This document shows, piece by piece, positions 46,813-55,872 of a stretch of 64,000 bases of DNA (its first letter is position 1; every line of letters starts with the position of its first letter). The stretch comes from Bacteroidota bacterium (GTDB lineage: Bacteria > Bacteroidota > Bacteroidia > AKYH767-A > OLB10). Under the pieces are notes generated by a model. The model saw only the letters and a program-made list of their open reading frames with translations. It did not search any database and was not told the origin of the DNA. The stretch lies in assembly GCA_016713925.1 (NCBI GenBank), contig JADJOH010000007.1, positions 62,001 to 126,000 on the forward strand, read 5' to 3'. A program made the translations under genes and the position numbers.

Positions 46813-47115
46813 AAGTTACAACCGGCTACCGGCTGCCAGCTTCCGGTTGCCAGCCAGTTTAGCCGCAAGCTGCCGTCTACGAGCTGCATTCATATACTTT
46901 AATAACTTGTAAATGGAGCAAGAAGCATTATTACCGGTAGTCGGAAGTGGCGAGGCAACGAGGTGCTGTTCGTTGATGCAAACGACGCTCCCCATCGCGT
47001 GTAAAAGTTCTCACCCTTGAGCATTAAACTTCACTTTACGACCGTTGGCCGGAAGCCCGAAGCCCGAAGCCGGAAGCAAATGAACTTTCCAATGCAATTA
47101 TTGTTATGATGACAA
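46813..47115. repeat. Noncoding region with degenerate CCGGAAGC/CCGGTTGC motifs
   Basis: No gene seen. The left part (46820-46880) carries imperfect repeats of the CCGGCTACCGGCTGCC / CTTCCGGTTGCC type, and the right part (47047-47080) carries CCGGAAGC-CCGAAGC-CCGAAGC-CCGGAAGC, which is complementary in sense to the left part, so the two ends could pair weakly. The middle holds no recognisable signal. Confidence 0.5.
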
Positions 47116-47640
47116 ATGATAACGATAATCGCAGGTACAAACCGTCCGGAAAGTCTAACTTTAAAATTTGCCACTATTTATAAAGAACTTCTTGAAAGAA
47201 GCGCAAATGAAGTCATGCTCCTCTCATTGGCAGACATTCCGGCTTCGGTATATTTAAATGGTAGTTATGAGCACCACTCAACTCCTCACGAATTACAGCA
47301 ATTGCAAGAGGAATATTTCATTCCGGCAGAAAAATATGTATTCATATTTCCTGAATACAATGGGAGTCTTCCGGGAATTTTAAAATTACTAATTGATAGT
47401 TTGAATCCTAAAATTGCATTCAAAGGAAAGAAAGCTTCATTGATTGGAATTGCGAATGGTAGAGCAGGGAATCTTCGGGGATTAGATCATCTCTCCTCTA
47501 TATTAATGCATATGCAGGTGACTGTACTTCCTTACCTTTTGCCGGTGAGTAAAGTACAAGCTGAATTCGAAGAAAATAGTTTGAAGGAAGCAACGTTGAA
47601 AGTAGTTGAGGATCATATCCGGAGAACTATAGAATTCTAA
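47116..47640 (+). CDS. NAD(P)H-dependent FMN reductase-like protein
   Basis: A 174-residue flavodoxin-fold protein of the NADPH-dependent FMN reductase family. The phosphate-binding loop is AGTNRPESLTLKFA at the N-terminus; the isoalloxazine-contact loop FPEYNGSLPGILKLLIDSL is very clear. Members reduce FMN, azo dyes, quinones or chromate; the substrate here is not known. It stands alone between the repeat-rich region and a small barrel on the other strand. Confidence 0.9.
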   Translation: MITIIAGTNRPESLTLKFATIYKELLERSANEVMLLSLADIPASVYLNGSYEHHSTPHELQQLQEEYFIPAEKYVFIFPEYNGSLPGILKLLIDSLNPKIAFKGKKASLIGIANGRAGNLRGLDHLSSILMHMQVTVLPYLLPVSKVQAEFEENSLKEATLKVVEDHIRRTIEF

Positions 47641-47803
47641 TCTTTGAATAAAATAGTGTTGAAAGAATCAGACATCTTTTCAGATTACCTTGGAGACCTT
47701 ACTCTTCCTGTGACATCCAACACCTTTATCTTATAATACAATAGCATTCTTCAGTCCTGATTTTTAAACAGAACGTATACGTATAGTAATTTAGCATTCC
47801 CGG

Positions 47804-48306
47804 TTATTTAAAAGTATATCGGACCGATAATCCGACATCTCCCGCCCAAAAGTTGCTCACACCAATGATGTTTACCGATGGTATCCAGTCAAGGGCAAGA
47901 TTTAAAGGGATGTCATTAAAAACGTATTCCAGTCCAATTTGTCCATCTATTCCAACAACAGTTCTGGTATCATTATAGTCTCTGTCATTGTCCCACCATG
48001 GATTTCTATCTCTGTCCCAAAACCCAATATGTCCGCCACCGCCAATAAAAAGTTAAACCCCGGCTCGTTAAATACCGGGAAATTTACATTGTACAATCCG
48101 GTGATATTCAGACCTCTCCATCTGGTATACAGTATCCCTTCAATACTATGATTGTCTTTAATGAAATGACGTAGCGTTATTCCGGCTCCACCATTAAGTC
48201 TTAAACCAAGCGCGGTCTTATAATTATATTGCGCAGTACTAACTTGGTTAAAACATAAAAATATAAAAATCAATAGGTTAATTCTTTTCAAATGTTTAAT
48301 ATTCAT
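47804..48306 (-). CDS. Small outer-membrane beta-barrel protein, frameshifted at a T-run
   Basis: Begins MNIKHLKRINLLIFIFLCFNQVSTAQ (signal peptide) and continues with barrel strands (ALGLRLNGGAGITLRHFIKDNHSIEGILYTRW, GLNITGLYNVNFPVFNEPGFNF). The frame shifts after GFNF; adding one T to the coding-strand run of five (plus-strand A at 48047-48051) restores FIGGGGHIGFWDRDRNPWWD, then IGLEYVFNDIPLNLALDWIPSVNIIG, then a terminal strand VGLSVRYTFK. The repaired length is 167 residues. Resembles the small OprF-like or OmpW-like barrels of the phylum; function unknown. Confidence 0.8.
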
Positions 48307-48599
48307 GCCTGCTAAGTTAGGGGTATATTTTCTTCTTTAATGAGTAATCTTTTTAGGATTTCGTCCTCTGAATTACTAACCTGTGCCAATATATCGATTG
48401 AAACTTAACGAATAAGAGGTCATTTTTAATGTATTGTGTATAAAAAATGCTTTCATTTTATTTCATTGGCTCTATTTTTAATGTAAGTGTATAATAATCA
48501 GTGCGATGCAATAAGATGACAATTCTCTTCATATTTTTCCTTTTAAAATTAATTTGTTTCCTTTGTCCTTCATTGAAAAAATTTAACGTACGTGTCCTT

Positions 48600-50594
48600 A
48601 TGATCAAGAGAACCCTAAGCCTGTTATTAATATTGTCCATCGCTATTATGAGCAGTTTTGCTCAGGATAAGCCAGTTAAAGCCAAAAAGAGCAGAACTCA
48701 AAAGGCAGATAAGTTTTTTAAGATTGGAGAATATTACACAGCTTCAACCTTTTACAAGAAAGCTTACACTAAATTTAAAAAGAACGAAGACAAGAGCCGT
48801 GCAGCATTTTTTGCCGGTGAATGTGCCCGTTTTATGGGAAATAATCTCGAACAGGAAGATTGGTACGGAAAAGCAGTTAAAGCGAAGTACAAGGATCCCA
48901 TTGGAATGTTGCGCTACGCAGATGCTTTAAAGGCAAATGGAAAATATGCAGAGGCCATCGTTCAATACAATGCATATAAAGAGGAGATGCCGTCCGATCC
49001 GAAAGCGGCTAATGCGGTAAAGTCTACAGAAACCGCGCAAGCCTGGAAGGATAAACCAACCCGTCATAGAATCGACAATATGTCGGTGCTGAATACGAAG
49101 TATTATGATTTTGCTGTTTGCGAAAATCCTGCCGTTAAGAATAGCCTTGTTTTCTCTTCTTCAAGAGAGGAAGCTTCCGGTAGCAAGAATGATAACTGGT
49201 ACGGTGAAAAATATTTTGACCTCTTCCAGGCTTCCATGGATAACAATGAAAAATGGAGTACGCCTACTAATTTCCCCGGTCCGGCAAATAGTGAGAATAG
49301 TGATGGAGCAGCAGCTTTTGATGCAACCGGTAAGGTGATGTATTTTACCACTTGTCCGAGTGATAAGGAGAAGGATACCCAGTGTAAAATCATGATGACT
49401 ACTATGGCGGATGGCAAGTGGGGTGATGCAGTGATGCTTCCTTTCAACAGTGAAACCTATACTTGCGGACATCCTTGCCTTTCTCCTGATGGAAAATTAT
49501 TATTCTTCGCTTCAGATATGCCGGGCGGTTCAGGTGGGAAAGATATCTGGGTTTCTGCATGGGATGGAAGTATGTGGGGAACGCCTACCAATTTAGGTAC
49601 CGGTGTGAATTCAGAAGGGGATGAGATGTTCCCAACGATGGGTAAAAATGGTCGTCTGTATTTTGCTTCTAATGGCAAGCCGGGTATGGGTGGTTTAGAT
49701 ATGATGTACAGCACCAATGAAGGTGGTGTATGGGCTGAAGCTACCAACCTGAAGTCGCCGATGAATTCTTCAGCAGATGATTTTGGTCTGATCTGGAATA
49801 CAGAAACAACAGGATATTTCACATCAAACAGAGATGGCGGAAAAGGCATGGATGATATTTATTCCTTCATGGTTCCACCTTTGAAACTGGCTGTGGGCGG
49901 TCGTGTTTATGATACCGATACTAAAGAAAATCTTGCCGGAGCTACCGTTGAACTTTTCGGTTCTGATGGTACTTCCCTGAGTGTGCAAACAGGTGCTGAT
50001 GGTATGTATCGCTACGACCTGAAGCCAAATGTGAAATATAAAATTTCTGCTTCATTCACCGGTTATCTTACCAAGTTCCATGAACTTTCTACCGTTGGAC
50101 TGGAAGAAGACGAAGATTTCGTAAAGGATTTCGATTTCCCATTGAAGTCTACTGCGAAACCAATTACTGTACCTGAAATTTTCTACGATCTTGATAAATC
50201 TTCTTTACGTGCTGAATCTAAGAAAGCACTCGATGGTTTGATTCAGGTGTTGAACGATAACCCTACTATCACCATCAAGCTCACGTCACATACCGATTAC
50301 CGTGCTGACGATGCTTATAACTTAAAACTATCTGATCGTCGTGCGAAGAGTGTACTCGATTACCTGGTGGCTAACAAAATTCCTGCTGATCGTCTGACAT
50401 GGGAAGGAAAAGGTGAAACCACACCAAAAGAAGTGGAGAACGATGAAGAATACCTGCCCTTTAAACGTGGTGACGTGTTGACAAAGGAATTCATCGACAA
50501 ACTCGAAACAAGAGAACTGCGTGAGAAAGCGCATCAGTACAACCGCCGCACAGAGTTCGAAGTGACCGGCACTACCTATGTACCTAAGAATTAA
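48600..50594 (+). CDS. OmpA-family protein with PorE-like architecture
   Basis: A 664-residue protein from ATG 48600 (signal peptide MIKRTLSLLLILSIAIMSSFAQ); the open frame begins 99 bases earlier without a good start. Domain order: TPR repeats (about 25-140, FFKIGEYYTASTFYKKAYTKFKKNED), a WD40-like beta-propeller with PD40 blades (about 165-430, SPDGKLLFFASDMPGGSGGKDIW), a carboxypeptidase-regulatory-like domain (about 435-510, GGRVYDTDTKENLAGATVELFG) and a C-terminal OmpA peptidoglycan-binding domain (SHTDYRADDAYNLKLSDRRAKSVLDYL). This is the order described for PorE of the T9SS. Identity as PorE is inferred from architecture; paralogues with this layout exist. A strong terminator follows. 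Confidence 0.85.
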   Translation: MIKRTLSLLLILSIAIMSSFAQDKPVKAKKSRTQKADKFFKIGEYYTASTFYKKAYTKFKKNEDKSRAAFFAGECARFMGNNLEQEDWYGKAVKAKYKDPIGMLRYADALKANGKYAEAIVQYNAYKEEMPSDPKAANAVKSTETAQAWKDKPTRHRIDNMSVLNTKYYDFAVCENPAVKNSLVFSSSREEASGSKNDNWYGEKYFDLFQASMDNNEKWSTPTNFPGPANSENSDGAAAFDATGKVMYFTTCPSDKEKDTQCKIMMTTMADGKWGDAVMLPFNSETYTCGHPCLSPDGKLLFFASDMPGGSGGKDIWVSAWDGSMWGTPTNLGTGVNSEGDEMFPTMGKNGRLYFASNGKPGMGGLDMMYSTNEGGVWAEATNLKSPMNSSADDFGLIWNTETTGYFTSNRDGGKGMDDIYSFMVPPLKLAVGGRVYDTDTKENLAGATVELFGSDGTSLSVQTGADGMYRYDLKPNVKYKISASFTGYLTKFHELSTVGLEEDEDFVKDFDFPLKSTAKPITVPEIFYDLDKSSLRAESKKALDGLIQVLNDNPTITIKLTSHTDYRADDAYNLKLSDRRAKSVLDYLVANKIPADRLTWEGKGETTPKEVENDEEYLPFKRGDVLTKEFIDKLETRELREKAHQYNRRTEFEVTGTTYVPKN

Positions 50595-50614
50595 AAATAC
50601 TTGATTTAGCAATG

Positions 50615-50640
50615 AAGGGCGGCTCATAAAGGCCGCCCTT
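50615..50640 (+). terminator. Terminator after the PorE-like gene
   Basis: A 9-base stem (AAGGGCGGC with GCCGCCCTT) and an 8-base loop, followed by TTGT, beginning 21 bases after the stop. Confidence 0.75.
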
Positions 50641-50644
50641 CTTG

Positions 50645-50652
50645 TATCTTTG
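50645..50652 (+). promoter_or_regulatory. -7 box TATCTTTG four bases before purM
   Basis: TATCTTTG fits TAnnTTTG and is directly behind the terminator stem. Four bases separate it from the purM ATG at 50657, so the transcript would be leaderless if this is the promoter. Confidence 0.4.
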
Positions 50653-50656
50653 CCCT

Positions 50657-51826
50657 ATGAATACCTCCGATCGTTATACTCAAAGAGGAGTTTCCGCCAC
50701 TAAGGATGATGTGCATGCTGCTATCCGGAATCTGGATAAAGGCATTTTCCCTAAAGCATTCTGCAAAATTGTCCCCGACTTCCTCGGTGATGATCCGCTT
50801 TGGTGCAATATCATGCATGCGGATGGCGCAGGAACGAAGAGTAGTCTGGCCTATGCCTACTGGATGGAAACCGGTGATCTCAATGTGTGGAAGGGCATTG
50901 CTCAGGACGCACTGGTGATGAACCTCGATGATTTACTGTGCGTGGGAGCAACCGATCGGATTTTATTGTCATCGACCATTGGCAGGAATAAGCGATTGAT
51001 TCCGGGAGAAGTGATTGCGGCCATCATCAATGGAACCGAAGAACTGGTAGCGCAGTTGAGAACACACGGAATTAACATCTATACCACAGGCGGAGAAACC
51101 GCAGATGTAGGCGATATCGTGAGGACCATCATTGTGGACAGTACAGTAACCTGTCGTTTAAAACGCAGTGAGGTCATTGACAATGCAAATATAAAGGCCG
51201 GTGATGTGATTGTGGGATTAAGTTCCTCCGGACAGGCGAGCTATGAATCTTCCTATAACGGAGGCATGGGCAGCAACGGTCTTACCTCTGCACGACATGA
51301 TGTTTTTGAAAATTATCTCGCCTTAAAATATCCTGATACCTTTGATCATGGCATCGACGCTTCACTCATCTATAACGGTGACCTCCAGCTAACGGAGCGT
51401 ATAGCCGAACTGGATATTGATGCAGGTAAACTCGTGTTATCGCCCACACGTACCTATGCCCCCGTTATGAAAAAGATTTTCGATCAGTACCGGAGTCAGA
51501 TTCATGGTATGGTGCATTGCAGCGGTGGAGGACAAACTAAAATTCTGCACTTCATCGATCAGTTGCATGTTATCAAGGATCAGCTTTTTCCGGTTCCTCC
51601 GCTTTTCCGCATCATTCAGGAGCAATCAAAAACCGACTGGAAAGAGATGTATCAGGTCTTTAACATGGGACACCGGATGGAGATCTATGTAGAGCAAGAT
51701 ATCGCCGAAGAGATCATCGCCATTTCAAAGAGTTTTAATATAGATGCACAAGTGATCGGCAGGGTAGAGACCTCGGCGAAAAAACAATTAACCATTAAAA
51801 GCGATCAGGGAATATTTACCTGGTAA
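50657..51826 (+). CDS. purM: Phosphoribosylformylglycinamidine cyclo-ligase (AIR synthetase)
   Basis: PurM closes the imidazole ring to form aminoimidazole ribonucleotide in purine synthesis. The 389-residue protein from ATG 50657 begins MNTSDRYTQRGVSATKDDVHAAIRNLDKG, the form found in Bacteroidota. It has the AIR synthetase N-domain (MHADGAGTKSSLAYAYW, DALVMNLDDLLCVGATDRILLSSTIGRN) and C-domain (TYAPVMKKI, GMVHCSGGGQTKILHF, NMGHRMEIYV). The stop is seven bases before prfA; the pair is likely an operon. Confidence 0.93.
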   Translation: MNTSDRYTQRGVSATKDDVHAAIRNLDKGIFPKAFCKIVPDFLGDDPLWCNIMHADGAGTKSSLAYAYWMETGDLNVWKGIAQDALVMNLDDLLCVGATDRILLSSTIGRNKRLIPGEVIAAIINGTEELVAQLRTHGINIYTTGGETADVGDIVRTIIVDSTVTCRLKRSEVIDNANIKAGDVIVGLSSSGQASYESSYNGGMGSNGLTSARHDVFENYLALKYPDTFDHGIDASLIYNGDLQLTERIAELDIDAGKLVLSPTRTYAPVMKKIFDQYRSQIHGMVHCSGGGQTKILHFIDQLHVIKDQLFPVPPLFRIIQEQSKTDWKEMYQVFNMGHRMEIYVEQDIAEEIIAISKSFNIDAQVIGRVETSAKKQLTIKSDQGIFTW

Positions 51827-51832
51827 TAGAAA

Positions 51833-52927
51833 ATGTCCACAGATACATTACTGGATAGACTGGCAGGGATAGAAGCCCGATTCAACGACATCGGCGTGCA
51901 GTTGGGCGATCCTGCGACGATTGCAGATCAGAAAAAGTTCCGACAACTGAATAAATCCTATCGTGATCTGGAAGAGGTGGTGAATGCCACTCGTGAATAC
52001 CGGAATATTTTCGTCCGCATCAACGAGGCAAAGGAAGTCCTGAACAACGATAAAGACGAAGATTTTCGTAACATGGCGAAAGAAGAGTTGGAGATGCTGG
52101 AACCTCAACTGGAAAAGCTGGAAGCGCATATTCAGCAATTGCTCATTCCCGCCGATCCAGAAGACAGCAGAAATGCCATCCTTGAAATTCGGGCAGGTAC
52201 CGGCGGAGATGAAGCGAGTATTTTTGCGGGAGATCTCTTCAGAATGTATCAGCGCTATTGTGAGAACAAAGGATGGAAAACAGAATTGGTGGACTACAAC
52301 GATGGAAATACCGGCGGCTATAAAGAGATCGTGATGGAAGTGACCGGAGAGAAAGCCTACGGGGTATTGAAATACGAAAGCGGCGTGCATCGTGTACAGC
52401 GTGTCCCTGCTACAGAGACACAAGGTCGTATTCACACCTCTGCTGCGACGGTAGTCGTGTTACCGGAAGCCGATGAGTTTGATGGAGTAGATATCAACCC
52501 CGCTGATCTGGAATATCAAACAGCACGTTCGAGTGGAGCCGGTGGACAGAATGTAAATAAGGTAGAAACCAAGGTCCAGCTTACACATAAACCAAGTGGT
52601 ATTGTCATTACCTGTCAGGTCGCAAGATCGCAGCATGCCAACCGCGATATGGCCCTGCAATTACTGCGTTCTAAATTGTATGAGATAGAATACACCAAGC
52701 GCATGGATGAAGTAGCGCGCCGACGCAAAACCCTCGTGAGCACCGGCGACAGATCCGCTAAAATCCGCACGTATAACTACCCGCAGAGCCGCGTTACCGA
52801 TCACCGCATCGGATTCACCAGCCACAACCTCCCTGCCGTCATGAACGGAGACATTCAGGACTTTATCGATGCATTGCAATTCGCGGAAAATGCGGAGAAA
52901 ATGAAAGAAGAAAATATGGTTGGGTAA
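51833..52927 (+). CDS. prfA: Peptide chain release factor 1
   Basis: RF1 releases peptides at UAG and UAA. The 364-residue protein has the stop-codon recognition tripeptide PAT in GVHRVQRVPATETQGRIHTS, the RF1 form (RF2 has SPF), and the catalytic GGQ loop in RSSGAGGQNVNKVETKVQLTHKP. The N-terminal coiled domain and C-terminal RITDHRIG-type tail (SRVTDHRIGFTSHNLPAVMNGDIQDFIDAL) complete the family pattern. It follows purM by six bases. Its presence means UAG is read as stop in this organism. Confidence 0.97.
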   Translation: MSTDTLLDRLAGIEARFNDIGVQLGDPATIADQKKFRQLNKSYRDLEEVVNATREYRNIFVRINEAKEVLNNDKDEDFRNMAKEELEMLEPQLEKLEAHIQQLLIPADPEDSRNAILEIRAGTGGDEASIFAGDLFRMYQRYCENKGWKTELVDYNDGNTGGYKEIVMEVTGEKAYGVLKYESGVHRVQRVPATETQGRIHTSAATVVVLPEADEFDGVDINPADLEYQTARSSGAGGQNVNKVETKVQLTHKPSGIVITCQVARSQHANRDMALQLLRSKLYEIEYTKRMDEVARRRKTLVSTGDRSAKIRTYNYPQSRVTDHRIGFTSHNLPAVMNGDIQDFIDALQFAENAEKMKEENMVG

Positions 52928-53138
52928 TTTGATGATTTGAAAATTTGAAGATGATTCGATTTGAAGATGTGTATATGAAAGGGATTGATGTTATTGGTTT
53001 GAGGGAGGATTGTCGGGATGTTTTTTTGGATGATATATTGTAGTGGAATTATAGAATTAATATTGAAAACACCGCTGCGCTCGCTGCGATCCCGAGACTT
53101 CGGGACGCTGCGTACGCCGCGTTTAAACGAAGATTACT

Positions 53139-53963
53139 TTGAATCGTCAGGAACTCTTTCAGCAGATCGTCAGGAAACGCAGTTACTTGTGTATTGGCCT
53201 CGACACGGACATCACCAAAATTCCGAAGCATTTGCTGGAGGTAGAGGATCCGGTTTTTGAATTCAACAAAGCCATCATCGAAGCGACGCAGGATCTTTGT
53301 GTGGCGTATAAACCCAATCTGGCTTTTTACGAGAGTCTGGGTTCAGGGGGGTGGAGAAGTCTGGAGAAGACCATGGAGATTATTCCGGGAGATATTTTCA
53401 CCATCGCCGATGCCAAGCGCGGAGATATCGGTAATACGTCGGCGTTATATGCGCGGGCCTTCTTTCAGCAGATGCATTTCGATGCGGTAACGGTGGCGCC
53501 TTATATGGGAGAAGATTCCGTGAAGCCCTTCATCGGATTTGAAAACAAATGGGTGATTCTCCTGGCCCTCACTTCTAACCCCGGAGCCCTGGACTTTCAA
53601 TTGAACAAGCAGGAGGGTGGAGGACAACTTTACGAAGCCGTGATGCAAAAGGCGCAAGGTTGGGGAAGTCCGGATCAACTGATGTTCGTTTGCGGAGCTA
53701 CGCGTGCAGAGGAATTTAAACATCTCAGAGAAATAGCCCCGGAAAGTTTTTTCCTTGTCCCCGGTGTAGGAGCACAGGGCGGTGATCTATCCGCCATCTC
53801 ACGGTCAGGCATGAACGCACAATGCGGATTACTCGTCAACTCCTCCCGCCAAATCATCTACGCCTCCTCCGGACCAGACTTCGCCTCCGCCGCCCGCACG
53901 GAAGCACTAAAAGTCCAGCAAGAAATGAAAATTCTCCTCGAAGAAAGCAGCCTGCTTTCATAA
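53139..53963 (+). CDS. pyrF: Orotidine 5'-phosphate decarboxylase
   Basis: Makes UMP from OMP, the last step of de novo pyrimidine synthesis. The 274-residue protein is the longer subfamily 2 type: catalytic Asp/Lys/Asp in IADAKRGDIGNTSALYA, the N-terminal CIGLDTDITKIP and FNKAIIEATQDLCVAYKPNLAFYE, and the phosphate loop LVNSSRQIIYAS. The start is taken as TTG at 53139 (MNRQELFQQIVRKRSYL), since no ATG or GTG in frame precedes the family sequence. The 211-base upstream space holds GC-rich repeats (a 6-base TCCCGA/TCGGGA hairpin at 53090-53105) and no clear promoter. Confidence 0.93.
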   Translation: MNRQELFQQIVRKRSYLCIGLDTDITKIPKHLLEVEDPVFEFNKAIIEATQDLCVAYKPNLAFYESLGSGGWRSLEKTMEIIPGDIFTIADAKRGDIGNTSALYARAFFQQMHFDAVTVAPYMGEDSVKPFIGFENKWVILLALTSNPGALDFQLNKQEGGGQLYEAVMQKAQGWGSPDQLMFVCGATRAEEFKHLREIAPESFFLVPGVGAQGGDLSAISRSGMNAQCGLLVNSSRQIIYASSGPDFASAARTEALKVQQEMKILLEESSLLS

Positions 53964-53980
53964 TCATCCAGACCTTCTTC

Positions 53981-54064
53981 TTAACCACTTAGACCACGTA
54001 GAACACTAAGAATAAGTAAAAATCCTTAGTGTTTCCTTAGTGCGCTTAGTGCCTTAGTGGTTAA
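53981..54064. repeat. Inverted repeat built of 9-base direct repeats
   Basis: The left arm (53981-54010) and right arm (54023-54064) are each made of about 9-base units related to CACTTAG/CACTAAG (left: ACCACTTAG, ACCACGTAG, AACACTAAG). The outer ends pair perfectly (TTAACCACT with AGTGGTTAA), and the inner units pair imperfectly with one extra unit on the right. It lies between the convergent pyrF and a T9SS gene and could act as a long hairpin terminator. Confidence 0.7.
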
Positions 54065-54102
54065 AAAGGAAAATTCCTTCGAAGACGACGATCTCTATGC
54101 AA

Positions 54103-55629
54103 CTAAAATTTGATAGTTTTTGACGAAACACTTTCCGACTCAGTAATTAAATTGACAAAATAAACCCCATTCGCCACCGCATTCATCGGTATCTCTCCCG
54201 TCACATACCCTCCCGCTATCACCTCCATTTTCTTCTCGTACACCAACCTCCCTTCCATATCAAACAACCGCAAACTCCCCGTTCTTCCTTTGAGTTTGGA
54301 GGCGTTGATGTGAATCATATTCCACTCGCTGTTGTACCATGCCTGAAAAAACGCTTGCTGTGGGGGTTCAAGATTTTCAACCCCTACAGCAAGCGTATCA
54401 CAAGGCGAGCCCACCCAGGCACCGAGTTCGTAATCGGGATTGTTGGGAAGGCCGTAATAGGTTCTTGCTCCACCAAGGTAAAAACTAAACGGTTGAAAAT
54501 CGCAAGCGAGGCCGAGGGAATCGGGTTGGTTGATGACAGAGAGGTTAGAATTGATGGTAGTGAACATAGTATCAGGATATGTCACAAAGAAATTTTCATC
54601 AGCTGCTGCTAGATAAATCTTATTATCCGGAGCTAATTTTAGTGCGTTGATACCAATATCGGGATTCACAAATGAATCAATGACCGTTTTACTGGAACTA
54701 ATATTGGTGGCATTCAAATCGAACTGATACAAATGTGATGGAGCGCTAGTTTGTGAGTATTCACTAACATATAATTTAGTTCCATCGGAAGAAAATGCAC
54801 AAGAGCTATAATGTGGATAAGGAAAAGCAGTAGCCTCCTGTTCAATAGGTGTTGTTGAAGTGATAGTTCCTGTGCAACGATCAAAATAACATAATTCAAT
54901 CATCCCTTTAATAGAAATATTTGCGAACCTATCACCAGTTGGATCAAAAACTAAGTGACCACCATTGGTTGTATGACTTAATCCAATGGACTGCTGAAAT
55001 GGGCCGGTTATTCCATTATCATCAATTAAATAAAAGAAAAATTCATTTGAAGGAGTCGTAAAAGTTGGCGCATACCATCGTTGAAATATCAACCACCAAT
55101 CACTGCCATTTCCATGGCGAACTGCCATCAATGCATCAAAGGCAGGAAAATTATTTAACTGCATATTCTTTTGAATGACAATACCAGAATCATTGTTAGC
55201 TTTGTAATTCAATTTTGAATAATAAAAGCCGTATGGGTCATTAGTAACTCCAATTCCAAACATATAAAGAAGAGAATCGTTACCAGGATCCGGAATGAAT
55301 AAATTTACATGATACCACCAGCCTCCATAATTATAATCCCCATTTTGCATTAATGTATTGTACTTATTCCAAATACAAACATTGGTCGTAGATGTGTTAT
55401 CAAATAATGCAGCATAGCAATTCAATCCATTCGTATCAGAAATTGAAACTGATCCATTGCGCCATTTACTATTTGTTTTGAAATTAATCGGATTTGTACC
55501 GGAATTCAACCAGGAAATACCTGCACTATCTCCGAAAGCCCATACTCTATTTGTGAACTGCGCCAACACCTTCCCACCCCCAAAAAACGCAGTCATCAAC
55601 AGCAAAGCGCAAAAGAATTTTTTCATCAC
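54103..55629 (-). CDS. Secreted beta-propeller-like protein with T9SS sorting domain
   Basis: A 508-residue protein (signal peptide MMKKFFCALLLMTAFFGGGKVLAQ). The body has WAFGDSAGISWLNSGTNPINF near the start, a motif common to Bacteroidota 'PKD/gliding-associated' surface proteins, and propeller-like blades (YPHYSSCAFSSDGTKLYVSEY, INALKLAPDNKIYLAAAD). It ends with a T9SS-type sorting domain (GRTGSLRLFDMEGRLVYEKKMEV, ANGVYFVNLITE, SSKTIKF). Exported to the surface or medium; function unknown. Intact, and convergent with pyrF across the inverted repeat. Confidence 0.82.
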   Translation of the reverse strand: MMKKFFCALLLMTAFFGGGKVLAQFTNRVWAFGDSAGISWLNSGTNPINFKTNSKWRNGSVSISDTNGLNCYAALFDNTSTTNVCIWNKYNTLMQNGDYNYGGWWYHVNLFIPDPGNDSLLYMFGIGVTNDPYGFYYSKLNYKANNDSGIVIQKNMQLNNFPAFDALMAVRHGNGSDWWLIFQRWYAPTFTTPSNEFFFYLIDDNGITGPFQQSIGLSHTTNGGHLVFDPTGDRFANISIKGMIELCYFDRCTGTITSTTPIEQEATAFPYPHYSSCAFSSDGTKLYVSEYSQTSAPSHLYQFDLNATNISSSKTVIDSFVNPDIGINALKLAPDNKIYLAAADENFFVTYPDTMFTTINSNLSVINQPDSLGLACDFQPFSFYLGGARTYYGLPNNPDYELGAWVGSPCDTLAVGVENLEPPQQAFFQAWYNSEWNMIHINASKLKGRTGSLRLFDMEGRLVYEKKMEVIAGGYVTGEIPMNAVANGVYFVNLITESESVSSKTIKF

Positions 55630-55872
55630 AATAAAATTACGGAAAAACTTTCTAATCTCCGCTAACTCAATAAAATTCTGGCGGGCCGCAGATTCGTTAT
55701 GATTATTATGATCTGTTATGATAAACCCGCGACCAACCTTCGGACTTCGTAGCTAACACCATCGCTTAAGCTTTGACGCACTCAGTTAGCGTAGTAGTCC
55801 CCACATATTCATCATGTTTCGCCCACTTTCGTAATTCGCATTTCGTAAATTTTCGTTCCTGCCTGCCGGCAG

